NCBI GenBank assembly: GCA_031761405.1
Contig: JASEVX010000013.1
Location: forward strand, 49,661,281-49,725,280
Length of the DNA stretch: 64,000 bases
DNA from: Serripes groenlandicus
Lineage: Eukaryota; Mollusca; Bivalvia; Cardiida; Cardiidae
Direction: 5' to 3'
Part shown: positions 1-10,194 of the stretch, piece by piece
Position numbering within the stretch: the stretch's first letter is position 1
How the letters are laid out: each line of letters begins with the position of its first letter
Notes under the pieces: generated by a model
Told to the model about the DNA's origin: nothing
The model's input: the letters and a program-made list of their open reading frames with translations, nothing else
Databases searched by the model: none
Made by a program: the position numbers and the translations under genes

Positions 1-246
1 AAGTGGATGCATTTTCCCACTCCTGCATCACACAGCCTATGAAAACATTGTGGCAAGTTGAGAAATTGCTCATAATGGGTTAATTTCCCATTTTGAAACA
101 ACGTTTTTTACTCGATTCCATAAGTATACTCTATATATAGATTTTTGTCCATATATTTTAAAGCAGATTTGTTTTGAAACCATCTTCGAATTTTATTAAA
201 TAGAGGTTTATACTTCTTTCAACAGTTTTCAACCATTGTTGATTGA

Positions 247-475
247 TTAACCCTTTCCCTCTTAAGAAAATTCTGCAGCAGACGACTTTAATCATATTTC
301 ATCAACAAATAGAATATCTCTATAATTGAATGGATAACCTATGACTAAAAGCGGAAAACATTGCGTCAAAAGGGGAAATTGCTCGTTTTGAGCAATTTCT
401 CCTTTTGTCGCTATGTTTTCAAAACGCAGTCTGCTGCAGAGGCGTCAGAATGCGTCTATACGAGGAAAAGTGTAA
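247..475 (+). mobile_element. pbM MITE, near full length
   Basis: TTAA then CCCTTTCCCTC, L-end subterminal CTGCAGCAGACG, central hairpin GCTC..GAGC and an R end with TCTGCTGCAGAGG. The right terminus is eroded (GAGGAAAAGTGTAAA). SINE A begins immediately after it. The piggyBac-type assignment rests on the TTAA target and asymmetric subterminal repeats. Confidence 0.85.
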
Positions 476-735
476 ACACCGTTTTTCAAAAAACAAGTCT
501 GTCATGTCATGGCAGCCAGTTCACCTATTTATGTGTTTCTTGGCTTTCTCACACCGGTACTCCACATCAACGAATTTTCCAAGCAAATGGCTGCTTTTGT
601 CACATTAGCCCATTGGTTGTAGATTAACGACGCTTGTCACAGTGACTTATGTCAAACTCGGAAAAAAATGTTAGCCAAGCTGGGGATGGAACTCACAACC
701 CCTGGATTGAAAGCCTCCGTCGCTACTGCCAACTC
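476..735 (-). mobile_element. SINE A (tRNA-derived), degraded
   Basis: Reverse-complement copy of the SINE A body: CACACCGGTACTCCAC, then AAATGGCTGCTTTTG, then GGGGATGGAACTCACAACC, which is the reverse of a Pol III box B, then a decayed box A region. It has no (ATTG)n tail, probably because it abuts the pbM copy to its left. The family is better preserved at 22488-22783. Confidence 0.65.
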
Positions 736-1036
736 TTTTCTATAAATAGATTCATATTTGTTATGGGTTTTTTTGTCACGTTTTTGTCATTATGTTTTTT
801 CAAAGTCCTCTCTACTGCGAATGTGTTATTAGTGGGAAAGATTCAATTGATCAATTTATCTTTTAAAAGCATCTTTTTCTCACTTTCAAATTAATTCTGA
901 TTAATCTTCAGAATCATTGCAAAGTGGATTTATTCGGTAATTTTCTCATGTTTTCAAGCAGATCGAACCTCTTAATTTGTTATGCTCAAAATATTTAGGT
1001 CATACTTTCAATCAGATAGTGTGCTCTTAGATCCTT
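736..1036. other. No recognisable feature
   Basis: AT-rich sequence with a weak pbM-like remnant (TATGTTTTTTCAAAGTCC..GTGGGAAAG near 790-840). Short open frames here show no codon signature. Confidence 0.5.
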
Positions 1037-1247
1037 TTAAATCTTTCTCTCATATAGACACTTTCTGATGCCTCTGCAGCAGACAACTTTTGAAAACATT
1101 GTGGCAAAAAGAGAAATTGTTCATGATGAGCAATGTCCCCTTTTGCCACAATGTTTTCAACTCTATCGAATGATTAAACTGTCATCTATGGAGATGTGTT
1201 TACAAAATCGTCTGCTGCAGAATTGTTGTATGTGGGAAAGGGTTTAA
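1037..1247 (-). mobile_element. pbM MITE, diverged subfamily
   Basis: TTAA at both edges; R end on the left (CATATAGACACTTTCTGATGCC), hairpin TTGTTCATGATGAGCAA, L end on the right (GAATTGTTGTATGTGGG). The terminal CCC is eroded to ATC. Confidence 0.8.
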
Positions 1248-1371
1248 CCTTGGGAGGATGTAATAATGTCTTATCCGTGATATCATGATTCAAATAACCC
1301 TTAGCACTTGCACACTCATTTTGATGCATCAGTTAATTATGGAGAATTTTCAAGTTTTTGCCAAAACAATT

Positions 1372-1585
1372 TTAACCCTTTCCCTCATATAGACGCTTTC
1401 TGACACCTCTGCAGCAGACAGCTTTTTGAAAACATAGCGACAAAAGAAGAAATTGCTCAAAACGAGCAATTTCTCCTTTTGACACGATGTTTTCCACTTT
1501 CAGTCATAGAATGGATAACCTATGTTTTGACAAAATATGTTCAAAGTCGTCTGCTGCAGAATTGACCTATGAGGGAAAGGGTTAT
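1372..1585 (-). mobile_element. pbM MITE, subfamily A1
   Basis: R end on the left with intact CCCTTTCCCTCATATAGACGC, central GCTCAAAACGAGC. L end on the right, where the flanking TTAA has mutated to TTAT. An extra L-end scrap (GCTGCAGAAATGTTGTATAT..AAAGGGTTAA) follows to about 1627. Confidence 0.9.
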
Positions 1586-1639
1586 AGTTGTTTGCTGCAG
1601 AAATGTTGTATATAGAAAAGGGTTAAACCTTTTTGGTAG

Positions 1640-1724
1640 ATGTGCCTTTCCGCATTAGGGCAATCCACCATTAGTGCCACAAGAGGGGATCAAACCTGAG
1701 CACCAAGTCACACATTCCTGACAC
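1640..1724 (-). mobile_element. Possible SINE remnant
   Basis: The text GGGATCAAACCTGAGC is the reverse of a box-B-like GGTTTGATCCC, suggesting a broken tRNA-headed SINE. A similar scrap lies near 3150 (CAGGATCGAACCTG). Neither can be assigned to a family. Confidence 0.3.
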
Positions 1725-1954
1725 TTAACCCTTTCCCTCATACGACAATTCTGCAGCAGACGACTTTGAACGTATTTTGTCAAAACATAGAAAATCTCCA
1801 TAATTGAATGGATAGCATATGATAAAAAGTGGAAAACATTGTGGCAAAAGGAGAAATTGCACGTTTTGTGCAATTTCTTCTTTTGTCACTATGTTTTCAA
1901 AAAGCCGTCTGCTGCAGAGGCGTCAGAAAGCGTCTATATGAGAGAAAGGGTTAA
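1725..1954 (+). mobile_element. pbM MITE, full length, subfamily A2
   Basis: A 230-bp reference copy with TTAA on both sides. It carries the A2 diagnostics: GAACGTATTTTGTC, TCCATAATTG, GATAAAAAGTGG and the stem GCACG..TGTGC. L spacer 8 bp, R spacer 19 bp between terminal repeat and CTGCAGCAGACG. Confidence 0.95.
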
Positions 1955-2149
1955 TTATCACTTGACAATGGGGGAAATCATAGTACAGGTGTTTAAGACA
2001 TGATATTATGAATAAAATTCTTAGTTCTGGCTATAAAATACAATAGAATGTGATTATAGATAATAAAAGTTTTTATAGATTTAAAGTAAAATGCTTCAAA
2101 ATGCTCTGAAGAAAAATAAAACTCTACTTTTGGGAGAAAACTAATGGCG

Positions 2150-2235
2150 ATATTGCTAATCATGAGCAAATTCTTCTTTTCTCACACTATTTCTGATTAA
2201 AGGCATCTGCTGCAAAAACTTCAACACGTATAGGT
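2150..2235 (+). mobile_element. pbM right-half remnant
   Basis: GATATTGCTAATCATGAGC then TTCTTCTTTTCTCACACT and GGCATCTGCTGCAAAAAC give the order of a decayed central hairpin and R end. Confidence 0.5.
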
Positions 2236-2474
2236 ATAACCCTTTCCGACATACAACAAATCTGCAGCAGACGACTTTGAAAATATTGAGTCAAAAATAT
2301 CATACTCTTTATAAACAAAAGATCATTAATCATTATCCAAAAAAGATTTAAACATTGTGCTAAAAGAAGAAATCTTTATGCGCACCCCCCCCCACCCCCC
2401 CTTTTACCACAATGTTTTCAAAAGTCGTCTGCTGCAGAGGCCTCAGAAAGCGTCTGTATAACGGAAAGGGGAGA
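2236..2474 (+). mobile_element. pbM MITE with C-tract in its centre
   Basis: ATAACCCTTTCCGACATAC, L-type ACAACAAATCTGCAGCAG on the left, R end on the right. The central hairpin is replaced by a run of 17 C broken by one A (2385-2402). Confidence 0.8.
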
Positions 2475-2865
2475 AGGTAAAGGGTACACCCACGTTAAGG
2501 TTATGACCCCTATTTTCTTAAGCATATGGAGTCGGCTCTTCTTGTTATATCCACAATGAGCAGTTCAAATTTCATTTTACTGCCTTAAATAATGTCCTTA
2601 AGGCCATGATAAAACTAGGGTGACAGCAAAGTGTATTATACACATTTAAAACATGTAAATAAACCAGGGAAAATGACAGGTACTTGCAAGTTTGTTGCGC
2701 TGACAATGGTAACCCCAGCACGCGTGACTGCCTGTGCATTCGAGCTGTACCGGCGCTATACCCCGATATTTGAATGGGGTCGGTACACGTCACATTGTAT
2801 CATCTAATAGCTTTTAAATCCTTCACTCTTTAAATCGTACAGTAGTAACTGAATGTTTGGTTTGT
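2475..2865. other. No recognisable feature
   Basis: Mixed-composition sequence with slightly higher GC around 2690-2780. No repeat family, splice pattern or conserved frame could be recognised. Confidence 0.4.
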
Positions 2866-3083
2866 TTAATCCCTTTCCCATAATACAACAATTCAGACAA
2901 CTTTAAAAACATCTTGTCAAACAAATGAAATGTCTCTATAAATGAAATGTAATTATTGAATCGAGTTAAATCATTGTGACGAAGGGAAAAATTGCTCATG
3001 AAGAGCAATCTTTTCATTTTGCAGCAATGTTTTCATATGGTGTCTGCTGCAGATGCATCAAAATGCATGTGGGAAAGGGTTAA
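2866..3083 (+). mobile_element. pbM MITE, diverged
   Basis: TTAATCCCTTTCCC..GGGAAAGGGTTAA. The left subterminal motif has lost GCAG (CAATTCAGACAAC). The central hairpin has TTGCTCATGAAGAGCAA. Confidence 0.85.
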
Positions 3084-3169
3084 TTGGGGGGTTTCTATAT
3101 CACCGAGTAGAAAATCAGTATTTGGCTGAAGAAATGTTGCTGTCCTGAGGCAGGATCGAACCTGTGAAT

Positions 3170-3368
3170 TTATTTACTATTGAATCAGACTATTTTTGAA
3201 AAAAAAATTGGGAATCCTTATTCTTTATAATGAAGTTAACAATATATTTATTGAGAAGAGGAAAATGACTCATAATGAGCAACTTTTTCTTTGTCAACAA
3301 TTCTTTGTTGAAAATAAGTTCATCAGCTGATACCCATACATTTGGATTTATCAGGGAAAGGGTTTTCA
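3170..3368 (+). mobile_element. Decayed pbM copy
   Basis: The order of motifs is kept (GAAAATGACTCATAATGAGCAAC, TTTGTCAACAATTC, AGGGAAAGGGTT) but both subterminal motifs are lost. Confidence 0.45.
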
Positions 3369-3555
3369 GAGAGTCATGTGATGCCATAAAGACAATAAAA
3401 CAGCAGAGAGAAAATAGAGCTGACATTTTACCATTAAATACAATGTACTTATTTATATTACTGTGTTTTCTACCATTTTCGAAACTGAAGTTTTAAGGCA
3501 ATGTAAGAATATTTCCTCTTTGACTGGTGTTTATATGCGATATGTTTTTGTTTTT

Positions 3556-3868
3556 TTAACCTTTTCCCACATAAAGACACATTTTCAAACATCTGCTTCA
3601 GTATTTTAGTTCTTCATTTGATGGCGTTTTAAAACAAGTATGTTTTATTCTGAACCCAGAGTGCATGAAGTTAGTGATTTGCTTTTCTTTTTGTCAATAA
3701 ATGGAAAGTCTCTATAATTGAATGGATAACCTATGACTAAAAGTGGAAAACATTGTGGCAAAAGGAGAAATTGCTTGTTTTGAGCAATTTCTTCCTTAGT
3801 CACTATGTTTTCAACAAGCCGTCTGCTGCAGAGGCGTCAGAAAGTGTCTATATGAGGGAAAGGGTTAA
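3556..3868 (+). mobile_element. pbM fragment plus 5'-truncated pbM copy
   Basis: 3556-3600 is an end scrap (TTAACCTTTTCCCACATAAAGAC). 3691-3868 begins abruptly inside a copy at TCTATAATTGAATGG and is otherwise intact to GGGAAAGGGTTAA. Its hairpin carries one mispair (GCTTG..TGAGC). Confidence 0.85.
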
Positions 3869-3893
3869 ATGAAAGTACAATTGAATCGTCTTA

Positions 3894-4018
3894 GTTGAAC
3901 ACATTGTTGCAAAAGGAGAAATTGATCATAATGAACATAATCTCCATTTACCACAATGAGTTCAATAGCTGTCTGCTGCCAATGCATCAAAATGCACCTA
4001 CATGTGGGAAAGGGTTGA
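3894..4018 (+). mobile_element. pbM MITE, left-truncated
   Basis: Starts at GAACACATTGTTGCAAAAGG and runs through an R-type end CAATGCATCAAAATGCACC to GGGAAAGGGTTGA. Confidence 0.75.
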
Positions 4019-4724
4019 ATGCAATTTGAGAAACATGAATGTTATGATAAATATTTGATGAAAACTATGGCATCTGAAGTGTTCAGTGTTCACATGATTT
4101 TTCTGAAATTTGACATGGCGACCTAATTTTTGACCGCATGTGACCAAGGTTTGATGGTTATAAAGAACTTTCATGAAGATTGGATGTAAATTGAGACCTC
4201 TATGAGTGTTGACAAGGTAATAATGATAATTATGAACGATGATAAAACATTTACAATATAAGTTCAAGGGATCTATTTCGTAACTCTAGTGATCCTAAGG
4301 CAATCCTAGTGAAACTTGCGGGGTTGCATTTCTCTATGGGTGTCAACATTTTCATTTAGTTTCAATCAAATCCACCAAACCATGTCTTCGATATATGGCT
4401 GTGGACGAACAGACAACGCTAAACCATCATCCCATCATCACCTTTGGCGAGGGTAATTCCGTAAGCTAAGGGTTGGTCTATTTTTTGCTTTGACACCATG
4501 GTTGTATCTAAAATTTGCCTATCAGTGCATGGGTAAAGTTACATTAAATTTTCATTCATTCACAATAGAAAGGGGTTTCTTAATTATTTCTGAAGTCAGC
4601 AGGGTCAGCCATTTTGTCAATTTTGTTTCCTCTCAAATAACCACAGTTAATAGATCAGTGCACTTCATTGGCTGCATTTGTAACCTGATGTTTGTCGCAA
4701 CAAGCAAAAATGGGTCCCACATGT
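4019..4724. other. No recognisable feature
   Basis: About 700 bp of low-copy sequence. A 105-codon frame at 4490-4807 runs into the next pbM copy and has no recognisable domain, so it is not called as a gene. Confidence 0.4.
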
Positions 4725-4884
4725 TTAACCCCGTTCCCACCTGCAGACGCATTTTGATGCATCTGCAGCTTACTACTCTATTCAACAATAAAATTATTTA
4801 CTTATAGAGAATTGTTTCTATAATTTGAGTAGTTGCTTTTCTAAGTCATCTACTGCAGATATGTTGTATGAGGGAAACGGTTAT
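4725..4884 (-). mobile_element. pbM MITE, internally deleted
   Basis: R-type left end (CTGCAGACGCATTTTGATGC), L-type right end (ATGTTGTATGAGGG). The central hairpin and GTGGCAAAAGG box are missing, leaving 160 bp. Confidence 0.75.
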
Positions 4885-4979
4885 GATTCCAAGATATGAT
4901 GTTTTTAGAGATTAAGCTTTGAAAATAGCTTATGTAAATATATAACACTCCGAAAATTGGAAGTAATTATTTTGATAGT

Positions 4980-5132
4980 GTTGAAAACATTGTTGGAAGT
5001 GGGGTTTTATCCTTTTCTGCATGCAAACACATTTTGTTGCATCTGCAGCAGACAAACCTTTGTAAAGATTTCAGGCAAAAGGTGAAATTTTTCACCATGG
5101 GCATGTATATGCATGCATGTGGCAAAGGGTTT
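4980..5132. mobile_element. Decayed pbM copy
   Basis: An end-like TTATCCTTTTCTGCATGC, CTGCAGCAGACAAACC and AGGCAAAAGGTGAAATT followed by GCATGTGGCAAAGGG. The ends are too worn to classify as L or R. Confidence 0.5.
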
Positions 5133-5214
5133 ATTCTATTTACATATGATTTTATACAGCAGTTGCCATAAACACATCTGGCCTGTTTTAGCATCTAATT
5201 AAGAAACAAGAGGC

Positions 5215-6131
5215 CGAAGAGGGCCAGTATCGCTCCACGGCCATAAGGCAAAAATCAAATCTCCAAACAGCCCTGCCCCCTAGTGGCCATATTTTTTACC
5301 AACCACCATGGCTTAAAGGAATCTTGTAGAGTGTCACCCAAGGAATGTTTCTGCAAAATTATTTGAAAATCGGCCTGACACTTTCGGAGAAGAAGATTTT
5401 TTAAGTTTTCACAATAGCCATATAAGGCAAAATAGCCCCACCCCATGGCGGCCATATTTTTGAACCAATCAACATGGCTTGAAGGAATCTGATAGAGGGT
5501 CACCCAAAGAACATTTCTACAAAATTATTTGAAAATCTGCTCAACACTTTCGGAGAAGAAGATTTTTAAAATTTTCACTATGGTCATATAGAGCAAAATA
5601 GCCCCGCCCTCTGGCGGCCATATTTTTCGACCAATCAACATGGCTTGAAGGAATCTGATAGAGGGTCACCCAATGAACATTTCTACAAAATTATTTGAAA
5701 ATCGGCTGAACCCTTTCGGAGAAGAAGATTTTTTAAGTTTTCACTATGGTCATATAAGGCAAAATAGCCCCGCCCTCTGGCGACCATGTTTTTCGACCAA
5801 TCAACATTTCTTGAAGGAATCTAATAAAGGGTCACCCAAGGAACATTTCTACAAAATTATTTGAAAATCGGCCTGACACTTTCAGAGAAGAAGATTTTTT
5901 AAATTTTCACTATTTTTTTCTTTTGGTTGCCATGGAAACCAGAATTATGGATGGATCAAAAAAAATTGAAGGAATTTAAGAGAGGACATTGAGAGGATGC
6001 TTCCTATGAAGTTTCAACCAAATTAGCCAAGTGGTTAGTGAGAAGAAGTCGTTTAAAGGAAAAAGTTTACGCACGCACGCACGCGCGCACGACGGACAGT
6101 TCGCCATGACATAAGCTCGACTGGTGGAGCT
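5215..6131 (-). mobile_element. HINE/pearl-like element with four 166-bp core repeats
   Basis: Read on the minus strand it starts AGCTCCACCAGTCGAGCTTATG, continues TGGCGAACTGTCCGTCGTGC, and ends GGCCCTCTTCGGCCTCTTGTT. The same start and end logic is seen in the plus-strand element at 52549-53071. Tandem core copies are marked by AAAATTATTTGAAAATC at 5355, 5521, 5687 and 5853, an exact 166-bp period. Short non-autonomous elements with tandem cores of about this size are known in bivalves as pearl elements and have been linked to Helentron-type rolling-circle transposons. That assignment is inferred from structure. No coding capacity. Confidence 0.65.
5251..5915. repeat. Tandem repeat, 166 bp x 4
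   Basis: Core array inside the HINE-like element. Units share GCCCCGCCCTCTGGCGGCC, ACCAATCAACATGGCTTGAA and GAGGGTCACCCAA, and differ by scattered substitutions without length change. Confidence 0.85.
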
Positions 6132-6242
6132 AAAAATTACTAAGAAGTGAAAGAAATTGATCTGCCATTCTAGTTGAAGGTCACAAGTTACCACTGTGGT
6201 TCAATATAATGTAGGTGATTAGTAAATACTCTTATGAGACCA

Positions 6243-6438
6243 ACCGCCACGGTGGCGTAGTGGTAGAGCGTCCGCCTCTGTCGGGGCAGGTCATGGGTTC
6301 CATCCCCGGCCGTTATCACCAAAGACAAAAATGGTAGTAATGGCTGCTCAGGGTTGTGGGGTGAACATTATGACTGTATTGCTGGTGTCAGGATAAATTG
6401 ACCAGTATTACTGGTAACTTACCCAGGAAGCGCTGTGA
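6243..6438 (+). mobile_element. SINE C (tRNA-derived), near complete
   Basis: tRNA-like head with box A-like GGTGGCGTAGTGGTAGAGCG and box B-like GGGTTCCATCCCC, then body ACCAAAGACAAAAATGGTAG, GGTGTCAGGATAAATTGACC and AGTATTACTGGTAACTTACC. It ends CGCTGTGATTT directly against a pbM copy. This is the best preserved SINE C head in the window. Confidence 0.8.
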
Positions 6439-6745
6439 TTTAACCCTTTCCCTCATATAGACGCTTTCTGACAACTCTGCAGCAGATGGCTTTTTGAAAA
6501 CATAGTGACAAAAGAAGAAATTGCTCAGAACAAGCAATTTCTCATTTTGCAACAATTTTGACCTTGAAAACATCTTGACAAAAGTATGGAAAATCTGTTT
6601 TTAATATAAGTTTAGGTTTTAATAGAAGCCAAAAATATTGTGGCAAAGGATGATATTGCTCATCATGAACAAGGTCTAATTTTGCCACAATGTTTTAAAA
6701 GTATCTGGCATTGATGCGCCAAAATGCAGCTGCAAGTTGAAAAGC
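6439..6745. mobile_element. pbM composite with two R-type ends
   Basis: Left end is R-type (CATATAGACGCTTTCTGACAAC). The right end is also R-like (CATTGATGCGCCAAAATGCAGC). Two central hairpin regions are present (~6525 and ~6660), so it is a fusion of two copies rather than one element. Confidence 0.65.
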
Positions 6746-6760
6746 TGTAGACCCATTTTA

Positions 6761-6838
6761 GACAGGCAGGGCTTAGTTAGTTATTTACAATCCATTCTGG
6801 ACAGGCAGGGCTTAGTTAGTTATTTACAATCCATTCTT
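6761..6838. repeat. Tandem duplication, 39 bp x 2
   Basis: GACAGGCAGGGCTTAGTTAG is repeated at 6761 and 6800 with no difference seen. Confidence 0.9.
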
Positions 6839-6891
6839 TGACCTAATTTTTTATGACTTTGCAGCAAGATTATAGAAAACATAGTTGCAAA

Positions 6892-7120
6892 TATACCCTT
6901 TCCCACTTGTAGACGCATTCCGACTGCCCTGCAGCACACTACTTTTGAAAACATTGTGGCAAAAGGAGAAATTGCTCATAATGAGCAATTTCTCCATTTG
7001 CCAAAATGTTTTCAACTCTATCTAGTAACTTCATCCCCGTTTATGAAGATTTTTCAAATGTTCGACACGACGTTTTCAAAGTCGGCTACTGCAGATTTGT
7101 TGTATGTGGGAAAGGGTTAA
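6892..7120 (-). mobile_element. pbM MITE, subfamily B
   Basis: Left flank TATA instead of TTAA, R-type TTGTAGACGCATTCCGACTG, perfect stem AAATTGCTCATAATGAGCAA, right L-type TTTGTTGTATGTGGG. Shares its right TTAA with the next copy. Confidence 0.9.
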
Positions 7121-7317
7121 TCCTTTCCCGAGTACATCAAATCTGGAACAGAATACTTTGAAAACAAACCAGCAAATTACAAGCGGACAAAATCTCCACG
7201 AAAGAAAGTAAAATTATTCTAGTATAAAATATTAAAAACAATGTGGTAATTGATCAATTTCTATACTTGCATTTGATGTTTTCAAATTTGTCTGCTGCAG
7301 ATGTATCAAGGGTTTAA
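7117..7317 (+). mobile_element. pbM MITE, abutting the previous copy
   Basis: Begins at the TTAA that ends the preceding copy (7117-7120). L-like left end (GAGTACATCAAATCTGG). Right end shortened to GATGTATCAAGGGTTTAA. Confidence 0.75.
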
Positions 7318-7519
7318 TTATATTTGTGGAATAAACTAAAACAGATTATCAGTAAATTATGCATGAGAAGCAAAATTTAAATGCATTTCAAAAAGATTTC
7401 CTTGCATGTATGATCATGTTATTGCAAGGATGAGAACATTTTATGAATCTCTTTCTGCTTGACTTGCATAATTTTTCCAAGTAATTTACCATCTTTTTTT
7501 AAACTTTAGTTGCAATGCA

Positions 7520-7741
7520 TTAACCCTTTTTCCCACATGCAACAAATCTGCAGCAGATGTTTTTAGAAAACATCACTTTATTTAAAGCATGCATGGAAAC
7601 GCTCAATAAATGAAAGAACAATTATTGAATAAAGTTGAAAACATTGCGGCAAAAGAAGATATTTTTTATTTTGCAACAATGATTTCAAAAGTTGTCTGCT
7701 GCAGTGGCGTCAGAAAGCGTCTGTATGCAGGAAAGGGTTAA
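7520..7741 (+). mobile_element. pbM MITE, subfamily B
   Basis: TTAACCCTTTTTCCCACATGC, ACAAATCTGCAGCAGATG; right R end GCAGTGGCGTCAGAAAGCG to GGAAAGGGTTAA. The central hairpin is partly deleted. Confidence 0.85.
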
Positions 7742-7894
7742 TTAATTCAACACAAAGGAAGAAAACCGGAAGAGCCATGCATTTGCATGATAAGCAGACC
7801 ATGCTCTCTTACAGAGAAGCTTCTAGAAATCAATGTAATCCCGTCTCTCAAACCTTTGGTAAAAGATTAATGAATTACGAAGTAAAACTGAACT

Positions 7895-8340
7895 GACCCA
7901 CAGATGCATGTATTCATCATTGCGTCCACGGACCTCGAGAACGGGTAGAAACACTACCTTCAAGAATGTTTGTGCAATATAGTAGTAGTCTTCAATCGAC
8001 TATCAGCAACGGAACCACATCTACCAATGTGAAACTAAACTGACCAAAGATGCATGAATACATCATTCCGACCACTGACCTCAAGAACGGGTAGAAACAC
8101 TACCTTCATGAATATTTATGCAATATAGTAGTAGTCTTCAATCGACTATCAACAAACAAAGGTACCACATCTATCAATGTGAAACTTTAAACTGACCACA
8201 GATGCATGAATACATCATTCCGTCCACTGACCTCGAGAACGGGTAGAAACACTACCTTCATGAATGTTTATGCAATATAGTAGTAGTCTTCAATCAACTA
8301 TTAACAACGGTACCACATCAACCAATTTAGTGTGCAGTGG
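7895..8340. repeat. Tandem repeat, ~146-152 bp x 3
   Basis: Units marked by GAACGGGTAGAAACACTACC at ~7939, ~8087 and ~8237. They share AATATAGTAGTAGTCTTCAA and ACATCTACCAATGTGAAAC. The unit length resembles core repeats of pearl/HINE elements, but no terminal sequences of that family were found here. Confidence 0.85.
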
Positions 8341-8415
8341 AGCCAACAATGTATGAATGGGAGTTTTACGTTAATTATACTTCAAGTAAACAGACATTGA
8401 GCATGTTTTATTTAA

Positions 8416-8471
8416 GCTGAATAATATTTAAGTTGTCTGCGGCAGGATTTTTGTATGTGGGAACGGGATGA
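8416..8471 (-). mobile_element. pbM end fragment
   Basis: AAGTTGTCTGCGGCAGGATTTTTG followed by TATGTGGGAACGGGATGA is a worn L end only. Confidence 0.55.
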
Positions 8472-8614
8472 TGAAATCACAGACAAATTTCTAGGAACAA
8501 GCAATTTTGACTTCAGATAATGTTTCCAGCTCTATTTCAAAAGCAAAGGTCGAATTTGTCAGATTCTGATTTTAACATCTCAAAGGGAACCAAGACTTTG
8601 GGAACAGTGATCTG

Positions 8615-9008
8615 AGGACCTTCTCTATTCACCATGTACAAGTACAGTGGGACCAATGATCAGGACCTTCTCTATTCGCCATGTACAAGTACAGTGGGAC
8701 CAATGATCAGGACCATCTCTATTCGCCATGTACAAGTACAGTGGGACCAATGCTCAGGACCATCTCTATTCGCCATGTACAAGTACAGTGGGACCAATGA
8801 TCAGGACCTTCTCTATTCGCCATGTACAAGTACAGTGGGACCAATGATCAGGACCATCTCTATTCGCCATGTACAAGTACAGTGGGACCAATGATCAGGA
8901 CCTTCTCTATTCGCCATGTACAAGTACAGTGGGACCAGTGATGAGGACCTTCTCTTTTGGCCATGGGACCAGTGATCAGGACCTTCTCTATTCACCACCA
9001 TGTACCTG
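8615..9008. repeat. Minisatellite, 47 bp x ~8
   Basis: Units start AGGACCTTCTCTATTCGCC at 8615 and every 47 bp to 8944. The unit at 8944 is deleted to 34 bp and a partial unit follows. Because 47 is not a multiple of three, the apparent 86-residue frame cycles through all three readings of the unit. Confidence 0.95.
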
Positions 9009-9012
9009 TGTA

Positions 9013-9148
9013 TTAACCCTTTCCCTCATATAGATGCTTTCTGACGCATTCTTCCACTTTTAGTCATAGGTTATCCATTCAATTATAGAGATTTTCTATT
9101 TTTTGACAAAATATGTTCAAAGTTGTCTGCTGCAGAATTGTTGTATGC
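9013..9148 (-). mobile_element. pbM MITE, internally deleted
   Basis: R terminus (CATATAGATGCTTTCTGACGC) is joined directly to TTCCACTTTTAGTCATAGG, removing the R subterminal motif and the whole hairpin. The right L end is intact to GTTGTATG, then lost. Confidence 0.85.
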
Positions 9149-9379
9149 TACAGGCGGGTATAATTTCAAGGTGGTCTTTAGCACACGTGTTATTGTATCC
9201 TTGAGTGTTATTGCTAACGATTTCTTAACCTCAAATCAATCTGTTTTCATATGATATGGCCTGGATGTAAAACGGAATAAGAAAAAAATCTTCTGACAAA
9301 AATAAATTTTTTGTCTGGAGGTGACATAACAAGCCCTGAAAAAGAATCTAGATAAAAAATACGGAGAAAAAAAACCTAC

Positions 9380-9546
9380 AAAGAAAGTATTGAATTCAGT
9401 TGAAAAAAGATAATGTTCATCTTGAAAATGTTCTTATTTTCTCAAAACTATAATTATACTATAATAAATTAAAAAATCCCATGTTTTTTGCATTAATGTT
9501 TTCCAAGTTTTATACTTCAGATGTGTTGTATGTGGGAAAAATTTAA
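9380..9546 (-). mobile_element. Decayed pbM copy
   Basis: GAATTCAGTTGAAAAAAG, TGTTCATCTTG, then TTATACTTCAGATGTGTTG and TATGTGGGAAAAATTTAA keep the motif order of the family. Confidence 0.45.
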
Positions 9547-9737
9547 ATTGTATATTCTTCAAGAGTGACCTACCTTGTTCCTGAGATAAAATATAATAAA
9601 TGCTCTGTAGAATATGGTGAAAATAATTCATTCCCTTTGCCCCTTGTTCGACCCCGCATACTCCGCTGAGGGTCCAGGCTGGGGCGCTGCAGTGGGGGAT
9701 CCACCTCACAAGTGTCCTATGAAATAAATGGTATCCT

Positions 9738-9966
9738 TTAACCCTTTCCCTCATATAGACGCTTTCTGACGCCTCTGCAGAAGACGGATTTTCGAAAAAA
9801 AGTGACAAAAGAAGAAATTGCTCAAAACGAGCAATTTCTCCTTTTGCCACAATGTTTTCTTGTTTTAGTCATAGGTTATCCATTCAATTATAGAGATTTT
9901 CCATTTTTTTACAAAATATGTTCAAAGTCGTCTGCTACAGAATTGTCGTATGAGGGAAAGGGTTAA
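9738..9966 (-). mobile_element. pbM MITE, full length, subfamily A1
   Basis: 229 bp with TTAA at both edges and hairpin GCTCAAAACGAGC. Minor changes are GCAGAAGACGG for GCAGCAGACGG and CTACAGAATTG in the L end. Its right TTAA is also the left TTAA of the next copy. Confidence 0.95.
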
Positions 9967-10194
9967 GACCCTTTCCCACATTCAACAAATCTGCAGCAGA
10001 CTACTTTGAAAACATATTGGCTAAAACAAGAAAAATCTCCATAAATAAGGGTTTTATTATTAAAAAGAATTGAATACATTGTGGCAAAAGGAGAAAATTG
10101 CTCATTATGAGCAATTTTTCCTTTTGCCACAATGATTTCAAAAGTTGTCTGCTACAGATGCATCACAATGCGTCTACAAGTGGGAAAGGGTTAA
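9963..10194 (+). mobile_element. pbM MITE, subfamily B, abutting
   Basis: Starts TTAAGACCCTTTCCCACATTC. L-type AACAAATCTGCAGCAGACTAC, stem TTGCTCATTATGAGCAA, right R-type GCATCACAATGCGTCTACAAG. Head-to-head with the preceding A1 copy across one TTAA. Confidence 0.92.

Noticed and set aside
247..260. Telomere-like TTAACCC words
   Set aside because: They are single terminal words of the pbM element followed by TTTCCC, and are not tandem TTAGGG arrays.
8634..8894. 86-codon frame over the 47-bp repeat
   Set aside because: The product cycles through three different readings of the same unit, as expected for a non-coding period not divisible by three.
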